From Macrotrachela quadricornifera (lineage: Eukaryota > Rotifera > Eurotatoria > Philodinida > Philodinidae): a stretch of DNA of 64,000 nt. Of the stretch, positions 35,220-47,800 are shown in pieces; position 1 is the first letter of the stretch, and each line of letters opens with the position of its first letter. Made by a program: the position numbers and the translations under genes. Under the pieces are notes generated by a model. The model did no database searches. It was given only the letters and a program-made list of their open reading frames with translations, and was not told the DNA's origin. The DNA is taken from assembly GCA_022393335.1 (NCBI GenBank), contig JAJEKB010001478.1, forward strand, positions 564,495 to 628,494, in the 5' to 3' direction.

Positions 35220-35746
35220 TTAAGAGAGGGTCCACGAGACCACCACCCAAAATAATCAGGACCGGTNNNNNNNNNNNNNNNNNNNNNNNNNNNNNNNNNN
35301 NNNNNNNNNNNNNNNNNNNNNNNNNNNNNNNNNNNNNNNNNNNNNNNNNNNNNNNNNNNNNNNNNNNNNNNNNNNNNNNNNNNNNNNNNNNNNNNNNNNN
35401 NNNNNNNNNNNNNNNNNNNNNNNNNNNNNNNNNNNNNNNNNNNNNNNNNNNNNNNNNNNNNNNNNNNNNNNNNNNNNNNNNNNNNNNNNNNNNNNNNNNN
35501 NNNNNNNNNNNNNNNNNNNNNNNNNNNNNNNNNNNNNNNNNNNNNNNNNNNNNNNNNNNNNNNNNNNNNNNNNNNNNNNNNNNNNNNNNNNNNNNNNNNN
35601 NNNNNNNNNNNNNNNNNNNNNNNNNNNNNNNNNNNNNNNNNNNNNNNNNNNNNNNNNNNNNNNNNNTTCAAACTAGCTACTTCATTTCAAAAAGTAAAAT
35701 TTTTCGGCAACTCAGTTGGGTGGTGGTTTCATGGACTCTCTCTTAA
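35220..35746. mobile_element. Inverted-repeat transposon split by an assembly gap
   Basis: Left end ttaagagagggtccacgaga and right end (reverse complement ttaagagagagtccatgaaa) are inverted repeats of 31 bp with about four mismatches, ending in CCACCACCCAA. TTAA at both outer edges fits a piggyBac-type TTAA duplication; a TA duplication of Tc1/mariner type is equally possible. The centre is 400 Ns, so the internal sequence and true length are unknown. Confidence 0.6.
35267..35666. other. Assembly gap (400 N)
   Basis: Exactly 400 unknown bases; likely a fixed-size scaffold placeholder, since the second gap in the window is also 400 N. The open frame reported through it is not real. Confidence 0.95.
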
Positions 35747-36010
35747 ATTACCTTCTCAACAATCTTTCGTTACGATAGAAGTCTTGTCAAGCAATAGAAC
35801 GATGCATTGATCGATGATAATGATGTATTATTACTTTTTCTTTCTCTATTGTTTTCCGTCTGCATAGTGAGATCTGTAATATAGATTAGAAAAACAGGAG
35901 TTCTACAGTCATCTGACAAAGTTCACATGACATTTAAGACTTTTATTAAAATTCTTTTAATAAAAGAACTTGTTGTCTTTTCCTTTTGACATCCCATGTC
36001 GCACATTTAT

Positions 36011-36480
36011 TCTTGGTACCGCCGGTATACCGCGTTATTTGAAAATACCGACGGTATACCGACGATTTACCGGCGGTAGTTCTTAAACTCTCCGGTTCTC
36101 ATTGTAAACGCCCACAAAGACCCTTTTCCATCAGAATCACAATGTTTTAATAAATAAAATTCATAATTACTGAGAAAGAAACCGGTTTTTCATATATTTT
36201 ACTTATTAAATTTTTTGCAGCGCCCTCTTTAATAAAAAAATGATCTCGATATTGGGACCAATTTGTGCCCTGTGGCTGGTACAGGTAGCTCAAGCGCATC
36301 GACTTTATGTACTGCCATCGAGAGCAGAGCGATTTTAAGAGTTTTAACAGACTTTAAAAATATTCAGCGGTTTAAACAAAAGCTATTACGATGTTCCATT
36401 TTCAAAAAAAACCGACGGTATACCGCCGATATAGCGCACATTATACCGGACGGTTTATCGGCGGTTTTTGTCCAGTTCGA
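36011..36480. repeat. Decayed element with ACCG-rich inverted ends
   Basis: GGTACCGCCGGTATACCG, ACCGACGGTATACCGACG and TTTACCGGCGGTA near the left edge, and ACCGACGGTATACCGCCG, TTATACCGGACGG and TTTATCGGCGGT near the right edge, are inverted and direct copies of one motif. They stand out in AT-rich DNA. The right edge read outward is CCAGTTCG; the left is TTCTTGG; the ends are too decayed for a confident terminus. Similar organisation to the (CCGAA)n subterminal arrays of the hAT-like element. The frame at 36263-36508 lies within it and is not called. Confidence 0.55.
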
Positions 36481-37134
36481 ATCACATGGCATTATAATAG
36501 AGGAATAAAACATCATAAAACTCATTTACATTTCATTACTTTCAAAAGTTCTATTTAGCTACGCATTTATCAATATGTATCTCTTCACGATTTTATTTTT
36601 CTTTATTTGTCTTTATTGATATCATTTATTGCTTGTGGTATGTACTGGATATGATTTTACTTTTTCTTTCACCAATTATATTATTATGTTTTTTTTCGAA
36701 AACTAAAGATACAAATGATGCCAATCAAAATTCGTAATCGAATACTTTTATTCAATCTTCAACAATGTTAGATGAGGAAGAAATAATAAATAATGGCAAG
36801 GAAAATGATGAAGAACATTTTTTTCTGACACGAGCAGTAGAATTTTCAAGAACTGATCGACATCTTTATCATTTTCTCGTTTTCATCGTTAAGCTTAACA
36901 TTCAGTTTGAAGCAATTGTTTTGATTTCGTCGATAAGCTCGACCAACTGATTCGATCAATTTTGAGAAATGATCGTCTGCTTGTACTTTACATATAAAAT
37001 ATTCCCATTGGTGGTCACTCAGTGACAGTGACATCTTTCCTTTATTTGCAACATTAGTTGTTCAATAGTTTATCCCGAACAAATAGACGGACATACACAA
37101 AGAAGAATTACCATTGTCATTTTTGTATTTCAAC
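36481..37134. other. Intergenic with a possible small ORF pair
   Basis: Upstream of the next gene. A minus frame at 36846-37034 (62 aa, DHQWEYFICK...) and a plus frame at 36765-36950 overlap on opposite strands; at most one is real. The minus one has more protein-like composition but no recognised domain and no clear splice partner. Confidence 0.3.
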
Positions 37135-38318
37135 ATGGAAGAAATTCAAAACTACGCTGATTTCCGAAAAAGTATTCGAGATTTTCTTCTTTTGAACCCA
37201 TCACCATCACCAGCTGATACAGTTGCTATTCTCGAACGACTAGAAACCCAAGTATTTGACATATGCTCGTCTTTGAGTTCAAAAATAGACGAAAAAAATA
37301 ACGATCTGATCAAAATACTGAAAGAACGTATTGACCTCGGCGACCAACTAAATATGACGAAAGAATCAACAAATAAAATCATTAAATGCTACAACATGTC
37401 CATGAAAGCTGCGTCACATACCATTGCACGAACAATCATAGAAATGATTGCGCGTGAGTATGCACAAGAAATTTGTTTGTCTGTGGAAAAACTCATGCAC
37501 CAATTTCGTCTCGAGAAGAAGTATTCGGTGAGTTATCGATTATTAACTTATTCTGATCGAAATTATATATTTTCTTTTGGAAGAATAATTGGAAAATCAT
37601 TGATTTGGTGCAAGAAGCAAAGACACGGTCATTTTGGGATAAAATTACACCAATAGAACAAAACAATCTTGATCTTTATCTTAAATGGCATTATCAAAGT
37701 TTACAAAAGAAAAATTTTGTTCCAGCGAATGATGTGTTAAAACATCTGTGGAGTAGATCGAAATCAACTGGTATAGTAACAAGTCTCACACATCCTAAAT
37801 TTGGCTCATTTTCGGATAAAATCGAACATATTGAAGTAAATGTTGCGATAAAGAGTGTTTCGAAAAATACTTTATTATAATTGAAGCTTTTCTTTATTAA
37901 ATTAATATCGATAATTTTTCTTCTTACTATAGACATCATTCGTAAACCTCTACCATACGTTGTCTGAAGTGATTCACAATGCTAGTCTTCCATATGAGGA
38001 TGATAAATTGCCAATCCCAGATCTTAGTGAAGGTCAATTCAGCCGATCTGACGCCTTAGCTCTTGGTAAGTTACATCAAATTTCACTTTATCATTTTTCT
38101 TTTTTTCTGATCTAGCTTCATTCTATAAAATTACATTACCAAATATTGAATATGAATTCGTTACAAATATCGTCCATTTCTCTTCTGAACCAGCAAATTC
38201 ATTTAATTGTATGAATTTAAACAATAGTATGAACATGTGTACTACCGCAATGAATGAAACCAATGAACAATCACTCAAACGAAAATTATCTGGTGGAAAT
38301 CAAGAAAATGAAATCTAA
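37135..38318 (+). CDS. Uncharacterised four-exon protein, 326 aa
   Basis: Exons 37135-37527, 37584-37835, 37933-38065 and 38116-38318 join in frame to 981 nt; all introns are GT-AG (50-97 nt). The start is the first ATG (MEEIQNYADF); an in-frame TTG further upstream is not needed. I do not recognise the family. The first 130 residues are predicted helical, with heptad-like stretches around residues 35-75 that may form a coiled coil. Residues 130-250 contain WDKITPIEQ, LYLKWHYQSL and LKHLWSRSK. No signal peptide or membrane segment. The tail ends SLKRKLSGGNQENEI, with a KRK cluster that might be a weak nuclear signal. A cytosolic or nuclear protein is likely; no function can be assigned. Confidence 0.7.
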
Positions 38319-38769
38319 CAAGAGAGAATTTTTATGTGGTGGTCATCATGTTTTCATTCGTCTATCTATCTCAACTTTTTTCTTTCGTTCTTCAGCTTTT
38401 TCATGTTTAATATTTTTTCTGTCTGGATTTACCTTTCTTCTCTATTTTTCCTATCTATGTGTGAATAATTACTTGTATAAACATATTTGTACATGTGCTC
38501 GTCCATTAGGTATTGTCTTTTTTCTGATAATGAACTTATTATTGTTAAAGAATTTGATAGACTATTCAAGCTCAATATAAAGAGAAGTAATATTTGATGA
38601 ATTCTTTTCGGTGTTTTGTAGAAGAATAGACCCAATTAAATAATTCTGATTGGTTTTACCCAGGAAAACATTTTACGTCTGTTCTGCTTTGATCAAATTT
38701 TCGTGGAAGGTCAAATAAAATAAATCTAATCTTTGATAAGATTTCTTTATTACGCTAAAGATTGACTCG
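38319..38769. other. 3' flank of the uncharacterised gene
   Basis: A frame at 38254-38580 overlaps the last exon in another frame and is Phe/Leu/Cys-rich; it is treated as a shadow. Nothing else supported. Confidence 0.35.
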
Positions 38770-38985
38770 TTTCGATTGGGAAACGGGTAAAGTACATATT
38801 TTGGATGATTAATTATCCTTTCCTAATGGTGTTCAAATTACTACTGTTAAACAATCTGTCTTAGGTTGTGAAACAACTGTAGCTCGTGTGATACGTTATT
38901 GGATTGCTGGCAATAGCTCAACTATTGTTAAAAGTGATATTTTTATTGATAATTGACTAGATATTTTCGATAATATTAGATTAAT
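38770..38985 (+). pseudogene. Fragment of a strictosidine-synthase / APMAP-like beta-propeller gene
   Basis: One frame reads TRFDWETGKVHILDD*LSFP, then NGVQITTVKQSVLGCETTVA, then RVIRYWIAGNSSTIVKSDIF, then IDN*LDIFDNIRL. Animal APMAP and plant strictosidine-synthase-like proteins carry the matching pattern: DGLxFxNGV, then ETTxARIxRYWLxG, then E[IL]FxDNLPGxPDNI. Two in-frame stops and the absence of the other blades mark it as a relic of about 70 codons. Family known; the identification is by eye. Confidence 0.7.
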
Positions 38986-39699
38986 CACTCGCGCGGCTCC
39001 TGAATGCGCCAACAAACAATGATTTATATCATATGTTCCCGATAAGAGCATGTTCTTTTGATGATAAGCGTGGCTTGAATAACATCTGGGATATGATTAT
39101 CAAAACGAATTCAACACGTGATTGACGTAAACGCAACTTTTCCTCCACTAATTATCCTGACTCTAAACTGAAGAGAGATATGTGCAAGAATATCAAACCT
39201 AACTTATTTTGCTGTACAAGAGGACGAATGTATAGAATTTTTAGAGAAACGCACTATACAGCAGCAAGGGAATAAGAGTCTGATGAGATGAAATGTAGTC
39301 TAATTACAAAATCAATAAATCATGATGGAGCTATATTATGATTCGATCAGTCTATAGAATACTTATAGTACTTATAGGATTCCAACTAGTGTGAAACAGG
39401 CATAAATTCCTTTCAATTTAGTAGGAGCATAGATTGAACATGAAATATAGAGTAATGGTAAGATTTTAGAAGAGTAGAGTACGAATTACGAAATTTTTAT
39501 CAGACAGACTATAGAATACAAAAAAGTTTACCCTCAAATCTTTAATTAAAGTCTCTGACTGGCCTTAGTTAAAGTTCCCACTTATTGCTTCTATATTAAA
39601 TGATAAATGAAGAAAAAATAAACTTTTATTTTATTCTTTCTTACAGATGAATGCTATTAATTGTTTTTCGAGTGTCATTTATATAATAAGTTGAATTAG
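38986..39699. other. Decayed intergenic DNA
   Basis: Begins with ACTCGCGCGGCTCCTGAATG, similar to a string at about 34733. A short frame near 39125-39290 (RNFSSTNYPDSKLKRDMCKN) could be decayed coding sequence but is not identified. Confidence 0.3.
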
Positions 39700-40450
39700 T
39701 CAGCTACTCGAAAACATTTGACTGAACATTTTAATCTTCGTATTTCGATATTGTCAAAAACTTCATTATTATTTGGTAGATTCAAGTATTATAATGCCTT
39801 AAATCAATATGTCCAAAATTTCATAAATAAATTACTATCATAAAATGAACTTTGTTTTATTTGAGATTTCTACCGGGAAATTGAACAGTTATATTCTTAA
39901 TCATGTATGAAATATCTTGAGACGATAAAGAAAAGTTAATATTGTCTTTTATTATTTGACTAACTTTTATCAACAAATGCCGATCAAAGCGTAGCGTTTC
40001 TTTTTACAAATAGTATTCAATAAAACTCCAAACTTATTGATATTCTCTTCAGTATAAAGATTATTCCATTAATCTTATCTAATCCATTTGCTGTAGTAAA
40101 TAAAATGTAATTCTATTGTCGATGTATACAACGTTTTGAATCGGTCAAATGAAGGAGATTGAAAATTAATTGGGACAAATCAGTTTAATGCTAACAAGTA
40201 AAGAGTCTATTAATGGTTGAGATGTGCAAGTTGAATACAGCTGAAGAAATCTATGTCATACTGTCGAAAATAGCATCTGATTAAAGATTACTTACCATTC
40301 TTTACCATCAATCTTAATCCACAAAAGAAAAAAAGACATTATCATTTGCTGTATGTTATTACAAAAAAATCTCTCAATATTTAAAGGACTTATCTCAACT
40401 TTTGCAATTATTAAACTTATTCTTAAACAACAAGATGATCTCATGAGTGC
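39700..40450 (+). pseudogene. Third ART-TPR relic, plus strand
   Basis: One reading frame with many stops contains LLSTNADQSVAFLFTNSIQ (family: FLSTSxDxxVAxxFxxS), then NSKLIDILFSIKIIPL and SNPFAVVNKM (family: VLFxIxxDPxxSxxPFAxV), then VEMCKLNTAEEIYVILSKIA (family TPR start: GxFxKAExLYxxLLxxTxD) and SFAVCYYKKISQYLKDLSQL. The acidic catalytic loop appears lost. This matches the ART domain plus first TPRs of the same family as the gene at 5013, in opposite orientation and far more decayed. Identification is from motif order only. Confidence 0.55.
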
Positions 40451-41897
40451 ACATTAAAGTTTTATTCGTGTACTCTTAATATCTATTTTCAAGCATTATA
40501 ATCTGATCACCTAGGAATTGACAATTTTACATAGCAATAACGAAGGAATTCATGGAGAATATTGTTAGTGTTTTTTATTGAAATTAATTATTTTCATATT
40601 TTTATTAATTTCGTTTAATGTTTGTTACTCTTTTAATGCTATAAAACTTACAGAATGCAACAGCTCTAGATTCAATGAATTAATATCAGAAATAAAAATG
40701 TCGAAAGGTAAAAGTAATTTACAATCGAATGAGATGTCGTCTACTACGAAATCATTGCCATTTCATTTATTTGATGCAACTGGGAGAGAAACTAGTACAA
40801 TTTATCATGATTCAAAGTAAAAAAAACTACCGAAAAGTATGTATACAGAGTCATATTAATATTCTATACAGTTGATAGAATAGTAATTTGATCAATGCAT
40901 CTAATCTCTTGTCCGACTTGTCTTTTGTCATGGCAACAAAAAAATAAAGTCTTTAATTTATTTCTCGTTAAAAGAACCATTCGGATTTCTTTCAATATAC
41001 AAATTGAGAACTTCATAAAAATATATACAATCGAATAGTATCTCTTCTTTCGATTAGAGCGATTCATTTTTGAAAATTTCTATTTTCTAATATATAATAT
41101 TTATTATATTCTATATAATCAAATATAAATTATTTGTATTATTTAATTAATTATTTCATAACTCTAATAAAATTTTTACATTTATAAGCAAAGAAAATAT
41201 AGTTTTTTTTTTTCAAAATGAATTGTTTAACTTTCATAAACAATTAATTACAAGATATCTTCACCATCTGTAATTTCGAATTTACTTTTGAACGATAGTT
41301 TATAAGTTTAAATAAGAAAAGAAAAAAAAACGAAAACAACTGTCTCATAGTAGACATGGGCAGGCGGAAGGTTAATAGTAATAATAATAAAGAAAAGAAA
41401 AGAAAAAAAAACAATCACTGTTTCTGCATGTTCACCATGAGAAAACAAACGAACATTGCTCAAGACAAAAAACAAACAAAGAAAAAAAACAAACTAGTTA
41501 AATAAATAATAATAAAGAAAGAGGAAGTAGAAATGGTCACACTAAATAAAAAAAAAAAACCGAATCAATATACAAATGTACAAAGTGCGAAAAAATAAAT
41601 AAGTATACATATATAAATATATATATGCGAATTGTCTTTTTTCTTTTTAATATATTTTTCACGTATATGTCAGATCACAATTAATGACAAAACAACAATG
41701 CACAACTGTATTTCTTATTTTTCTTTTTTTTTTTGTTTCGACAATAAAAAAAAAAATGAATGAGCATATAATACATAAAAATAAACAGAACAAGAGATTT
41801 CTTCATTGTCTATTCAACATTATGAAGAATAAAAATAAACATCACACGGTAGATATGCCAATATGGCAATAAAAGAAAAATAAATTCAAGTTCAAAA
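40451..41897. other. Intergenic, with a short secreted-peptide-like frame lacking ATG
   Basis: A frame at 40578-40820 reads KLIIFIFLLISFNVCYS like a signal peptide, followed by about 60 polar residues, but opens at TTG; the nearest upstream ATG (about 40552) is out of frame or stops early. It may be a spliced exon of an unseen gene or a relic. The rest, to the end of MED13, is A-rich low complexity. Confidence 0.3.
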
Positions 41898-44800
41898 TCA
41901 TACAAATTTAATAAAAGCATGATATAATCGTAATAAATTTTCCATATGTATTGGTAAACAACTAGCACGTTCATTAGTTTTCGCATCAATTAATAACCAT
42001 GATAAACGATTGTAAGATTCAAGAACATGTCTACAAAAAAAAATAAATTTAATACGAATTTAAATTTAGTTTTTTTCTTACCGAAGTACAACATAAGTAT
42101 AATTTGAATCAAGTGGATGAATCGATTTTTGATCATGACTTTGAGCAAATATCATATCATCTGAATGTTGAGCATTAGGTACACTAACATGCAATGTTGC
42201 TTTAAATACACTTGATGAATTATTTAAACGTTGAGTTGATTTTCCTTGTAACATCCATATTGGTAAAGGATTTAATGTACCTATTGTTGAAACATAAAAA
42301 CCAAGTGCAAGTGGTTGTTGATGTAATGATGGTATATCATTCATATCAATTTCAGAATCTAAATGAAGTAATGAATTTGATTTCATATTGGAATTATTTA
42401 ATGAATTTCCATATGGATCAATTCCATTATAATTATTTTGTGATATAGATAAACTATTTAAACGACTAAGATGTCCATTTTGATTACCATTATGACTCAT
42501 ATCAAGACCATAATTAGGTGGAAATTCTAAATCAGGTGGTGGTGATGGCATATTTTCGAATGGATCAGCATCTAATTGTCCAAATATTGAACCAAATAAA
42601 TCATCATCATTTTCCATTGATAATTGACGAGGATCATTCGGTCGAGGAATTGTTTGTACATGCTATATGAACAAAAACAAAAAGATATATACAGTAGTAG
42701 TAAATAAATGTCTTCGCTCTAGTTAATCTCAGCGATTATAGTTGATAGAGGTCGGCATATATCCTGTTAGGAATGTAAATCAGAGACATAATTGCAGTTT
42801 GATTGCTTCATTACAAAGATAAGTATAATGGATCATATCATGTTTCTGCATTGAGATTTTTAATGTGATTCAAGTTTATACAGTACGTCGCTAGTCGACC
42901 TATAAAATATCATTTGTTTTAAAGTTATGAATCTCAAAAGGCGAAATATCATTGTTTTCTTCGTAATTGAGCAATCTCGCTGTACTTGTGACTTTGATCT
43001 ACATTCTTGATGGAGTATATATACATAAACTTTCAGATTTCTACTACTTAGAATATCTGAGATTATCTAAGAAGAAAAATTTTTTTGTAAGAAATTTTTT
43101 TAATTCTCGATCAAATATGCATATCATGCTTTATATCAATGTCAAAAAGGTGCTAAAGCTGAAAACAAATAGATTTTATAAAAAATTCTCTAAATAATAA
43201 TTTTTAAATAAATAAATTTAATTTATTTTTAATCTAACCTGTACAGATGCTGATGTTGGTAATGTAAGAATATGTGTAACTGATATATCATTTAATACTT
43301 GTCCGTTATTTTGCATTGTTGTTGAATTATTATTTGATGGTTGTGTTCCACGCATTTCTCCAAGTTCAAGTGATTCAGGTAGTATAGTTAATAATGGATG
43401 TGTTTCCATAGATATTAAACAAGCTGATAATATAACTGGATGATCATGACTACGTAAAACACGACACATTGGACATGATTCACGTATTAATGATGCACAA
43501 CGAACAAGATTTTTTTTTGATAATATTATTCCCCAATCTAATAAATAAAATAAAAATTATTTATTTAAATTATTTAATATTATTACTTTTTAATTCTCCA
43601 TGGCCAAGTCTACCTAAACGTCCAATAACAATTCTCCATGGCATTGTTGTATTTGTAACAATATGCATTATAAAATCCCATAATTTTTGTAAACCAATTC
43701 GTCGTGCATGTTGAATTTTTCTTGTATGTCTATATAAATAATTATTTTATTCTTTATATTTTAAATATTAATTTTTTTACCTATCTGGCACTTCAATATT
43801 AATTGAACATGTTTCTAATAATTCTCCTCGATCATCTGAACAAGTTGCTAATAAATATCGTTGATCATCTGATAAACAATATGAACAAAATAAAATACTT
43901 CCATTAATGTTTGTTTGCTCTGTAAGATCAGCAAAAGGTTTGAAACGAAAATCAGATTTAGGAGAAAGAATATATGCTGGTGTATATAATTGCATAACCT
44001 ATAAAAAAAGCACCAAAATATATAAAAGTTAGAAAATAATAAAATATTTACGACCTGAACAAGCCTTTATTCCTCGAGATTTTCAGTTTTTATTCATACA
44101 TTATGACGTCTTTCTTCCGGCTCTCTCTCTTAAAAACAGTTGTCCTTAATTACATACAGACATGAAATAGAAAACGGATGCTAGAGTTGTTTCATTGGTA
44201 ACACGTGCTCTGTATTTATAATATAAAGGATGTCTAGTGCAAGGTAATGCACTCATCAACTTCAATTTTCAGAACCTTGAAAACAGCTCAATTTAAGTTT
44301 ATACTCATTATTTCTCTTTTAAAATTTGCCTAAAATTTCAAAATAATATATTACAAGTTTTGCTGGCATTTTTTCTTCTGATGCAGCTGGACCAAAACTT
44401 GTTAAAGATTTAGCACGTGTTGCATAAGAAACTGGTCGTCGTAATTGATCATAAATATGAAATGATAAACGTTTAAAATGTGTTATACGAAGTTCACTAT
44501 CAGATTCAAGTTGATGATTTATAATTGATTCAAATGGAATAATCTAAATAAAACAAAAAACTTTTTTTCAAGAATTATTTATTAAAATTTCTATTTTTTT
44601 ACTTGTATATTTATTCTAATAGAAACTTTTTCTGGTAAACCTTTAATAATATCCATATAGGCACGAAATATAGCTTTTTTAACATAAATATCAATTGTTT
44701 CATCAATAGATATATTTTCATTATCATTATTTAATGATCCAATTAATTCATAACGAAATGTATCAACTAAATAAATAACTAAAAATAATTGATCATCATT

Positions 44801-47800
44801 TAATGAACGACCATGATAAAATGATTCAAATGCTTGTAAATCAATTGGATCAACTTGTTGACCGTTTACCAATGTACCATTTATTGTTGAAGATGTATTT
44901 GTTGATGATATACCAAGAGTATCACTAGTTATTGAACCTGTTGTATATATATTATTTGCAGTAAGATTAGTTGCTGCTGCTGCTGCTGCTGATGGTGAAA
45001 ATGAATAACCATTTGGTGTATTATCATTATTTGTTGAATGAATATCAAATGAAGATGTTTCACTTGGTGAACGAAATAAATCACGACGTGATGTTATATC
45101 ATCTAATAATGTATTATCAAATGTTTGTGCTGAAAGTATATTTGCTAAATAAAAAAATTTTAAATTTATATATATTTATTATTTTGATTAAATTCTTACA
45201 AAGTTTATCTTTAAGTATTTGAGCATATAATTTTAATCGACTACCAAGTGGATGTGTTGTTTCATGATCAGTAAACCATTGATCAATATTTGGAAGTTGT
45301 GATGTATCATTTATTTGTTGTGATATACGTAATAGTCCTTGATCAGAAAATATTTTTAATAATGGTCGATGTAAACCTAATCGACATAATTCATAATATG
45401 TTGATAATTCCCGAAAATATGTTTTTGTTATTGAACATATATATTCATTATCAGGTACAACACATATATAACCAATATCTTTTCGTTTTGAATATGGTTC
45501 AAGACATAATTTATCCCAAAATTTTAAACCATATGATGCTAACATAACCCATTCACGGTCAAGACCAGCAAGAATATATGGAATTGGTTGTGGTCCACTT
45601 ATTTGTTCTTCAAGATGTGCATGTTGATTTTGTACATATAATAACTGATGAAAAGATTTCCATGTTAATGGACCATCAATTGTACTCCATAAACCATTTA
45701 CATTACGTTTTTTTAATGCTTCAACTAATAATGGTTGTAATGAACGTAACATTGTAATTAATTGTTGATCAGAATCAAGGGGTGCTAGAGAAGTATAGAA
45801 ATTTTTTTGATTTTTCAAGAAAAATAAATTAAGTCATGTTTCTTACATGTTAAATATGACCATTGATGTAACCATTGATGTTTATCGATATCATCAGCTA
45901 TTGAACTATTACTATTATTTCGTGCTTGATCTATGACTAATCGACATGCCCAATTTTCATCTAAAGATTTACATATTAATATCATTTTATTATGAAAATG
46001 TTAGAAATCAGAGACTGGAAATGAATATGATTCTGTTCATTCGATTTATTATCAAATTCTTTATTGACGTCCTCAGTCTAATAGTGTAGGTATTATAGAG
46101 TTTTATTACTCATTGGTAAGATCCTAGTAGATGGTGGCACTTTTGCCGCACCCATAACATGATATAATAAAGCTTGATAAAACTTACATGATTGGGCTGA
46201 GGACATCTTCGGCTACAAACCTATATATGTTCTATCTTGAAAATTATAATCGTCTTTCGACGTTACCGAAAAGATACTATTTTGGAACATCATCATCTGA
46301 TATCCTCTGCTTAAAAAGAAATATGCTATGAGATGCAGCGTGAAATGATCTACAACCTCTAAAGAATGGTTTATCTTATAAATAAAAGAAGAAAAAAAGG
46401 AACTTTTCTTTCATGTAGAAAATAAATGGTTGTTTTCCGATTTTTGTTGAGAATAAAAAGTATATAATTAAAATAGGTTTTACTTTATCGATTGTAGAAC
46501 TTTTCAAGCTGCACCTTGTGATATATTCTATCTTTTCTATACAATGTATTAAATGAAGGAAAGTTAAAATAGAAAATATGAATCAATTATTGAAGTTTTC
46601 CATTTCGAAAGCTGCAAAATTAATCAAATTAGAAAAATAGAATATTATTTACAGAATAATGAAAGATGACTATATATCAGTATTAATTATTAAAATTTAG
46701 GAATAGAGAAGGAAGAAACAATTTTGCAGAAAGTTTATTTATCTTTCTATGAAATGGTTCTATTCTTATGTAAATGTATCTAAAGAAGAATATTCATTAC
46801 GATTGATTGCGTCAAGTTTAGATACTGACGTATATAAAACAGTGGCAGCGATCAAAGGGTTAATATATTTTACAAATGGCAACATATGAATTCTTTTTAG
46901 TCATGTATAATAATATTTATACAATTAAATAATGCTAACTTACATTGATAAAATGGTTGTTTAAATATTTCAATAATATCTTGTGTATTCTTTTTTGAAA
47001 TATTTTGATTATTAAAATAATCAAATGGTGATGATAAACATTCTTTTCGTTCAATTAATTCTAATAAATTAACTGATATAGAATCATTTGTTTGACGATA
47101 TTTTAAATCAGCTTTAATTCCTGTTATTTCAACTTCATCTTCATAAAATAATCCTGATGAATAACTTAAACGTAAATTTACAACAGCTGAAAAACCACAT
47201 GAACATGTATTATTCATTGATAACATTGATTGTTGTTGAGAATTTATTGTTGAATGGGAATATGATGATTGTTCATGTGAATATAATTGATTATGTAATA
47301 ATTTATTATTATTATCACGTGGTTTTTCTAAATATACTATTGAATCAATACCATGTATTGATAAATCATTTGATGTACATGCACATAAAACACATGAATC
47401 AAAATTAATATCACGATAGATATTTAAAATACTATCATTAAGTAAAACATTAAATATTAAAGAATCAATTTCAGGTATTAATGATGAAAGATTTCCTATT
47501 GGACTATTTAATGTTTGAACACTACCAATAGATCGATTAAGATATGGTGATGATGATTGTATATCATTTGAACGCATTGGAGAATAAAGATTTGGAGTTG
47601 GCATTGAACGTGGTGTTGGTTGTTGTCGATGAAATATTTGTTGATTATTAAATGGACTTGTTGATATTTCATTTATTGATATTGGATATTTCCAATGTCG
47701 AAAAGATTTTGAATTTGTTGATGATATTATAGATAAAGATTTTGATGGTTCATAACGTTTATCAGATTTTTTTAAAGATATTTTATTTATTGGATAATAA

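Noticed and set aside
35216..35671. Frame across the first N gap
   Set aside because: Consists almost entirely of unknown bases.
38254..38580. 108-aa frame after the uncharacterised gene
   Set aside because: Overlaps the last exon in another frame and is derived from T-rich DNA; no homology recognised.
45290..45547. Plus-strand frames antisense to MED13 exons (also 42212-42448, 44971-45222, 47157-47408)
   Set aside because: Shadows of MED13 coding sequence; hydrophobic translations of reversed Asn/Asp-rich codons.
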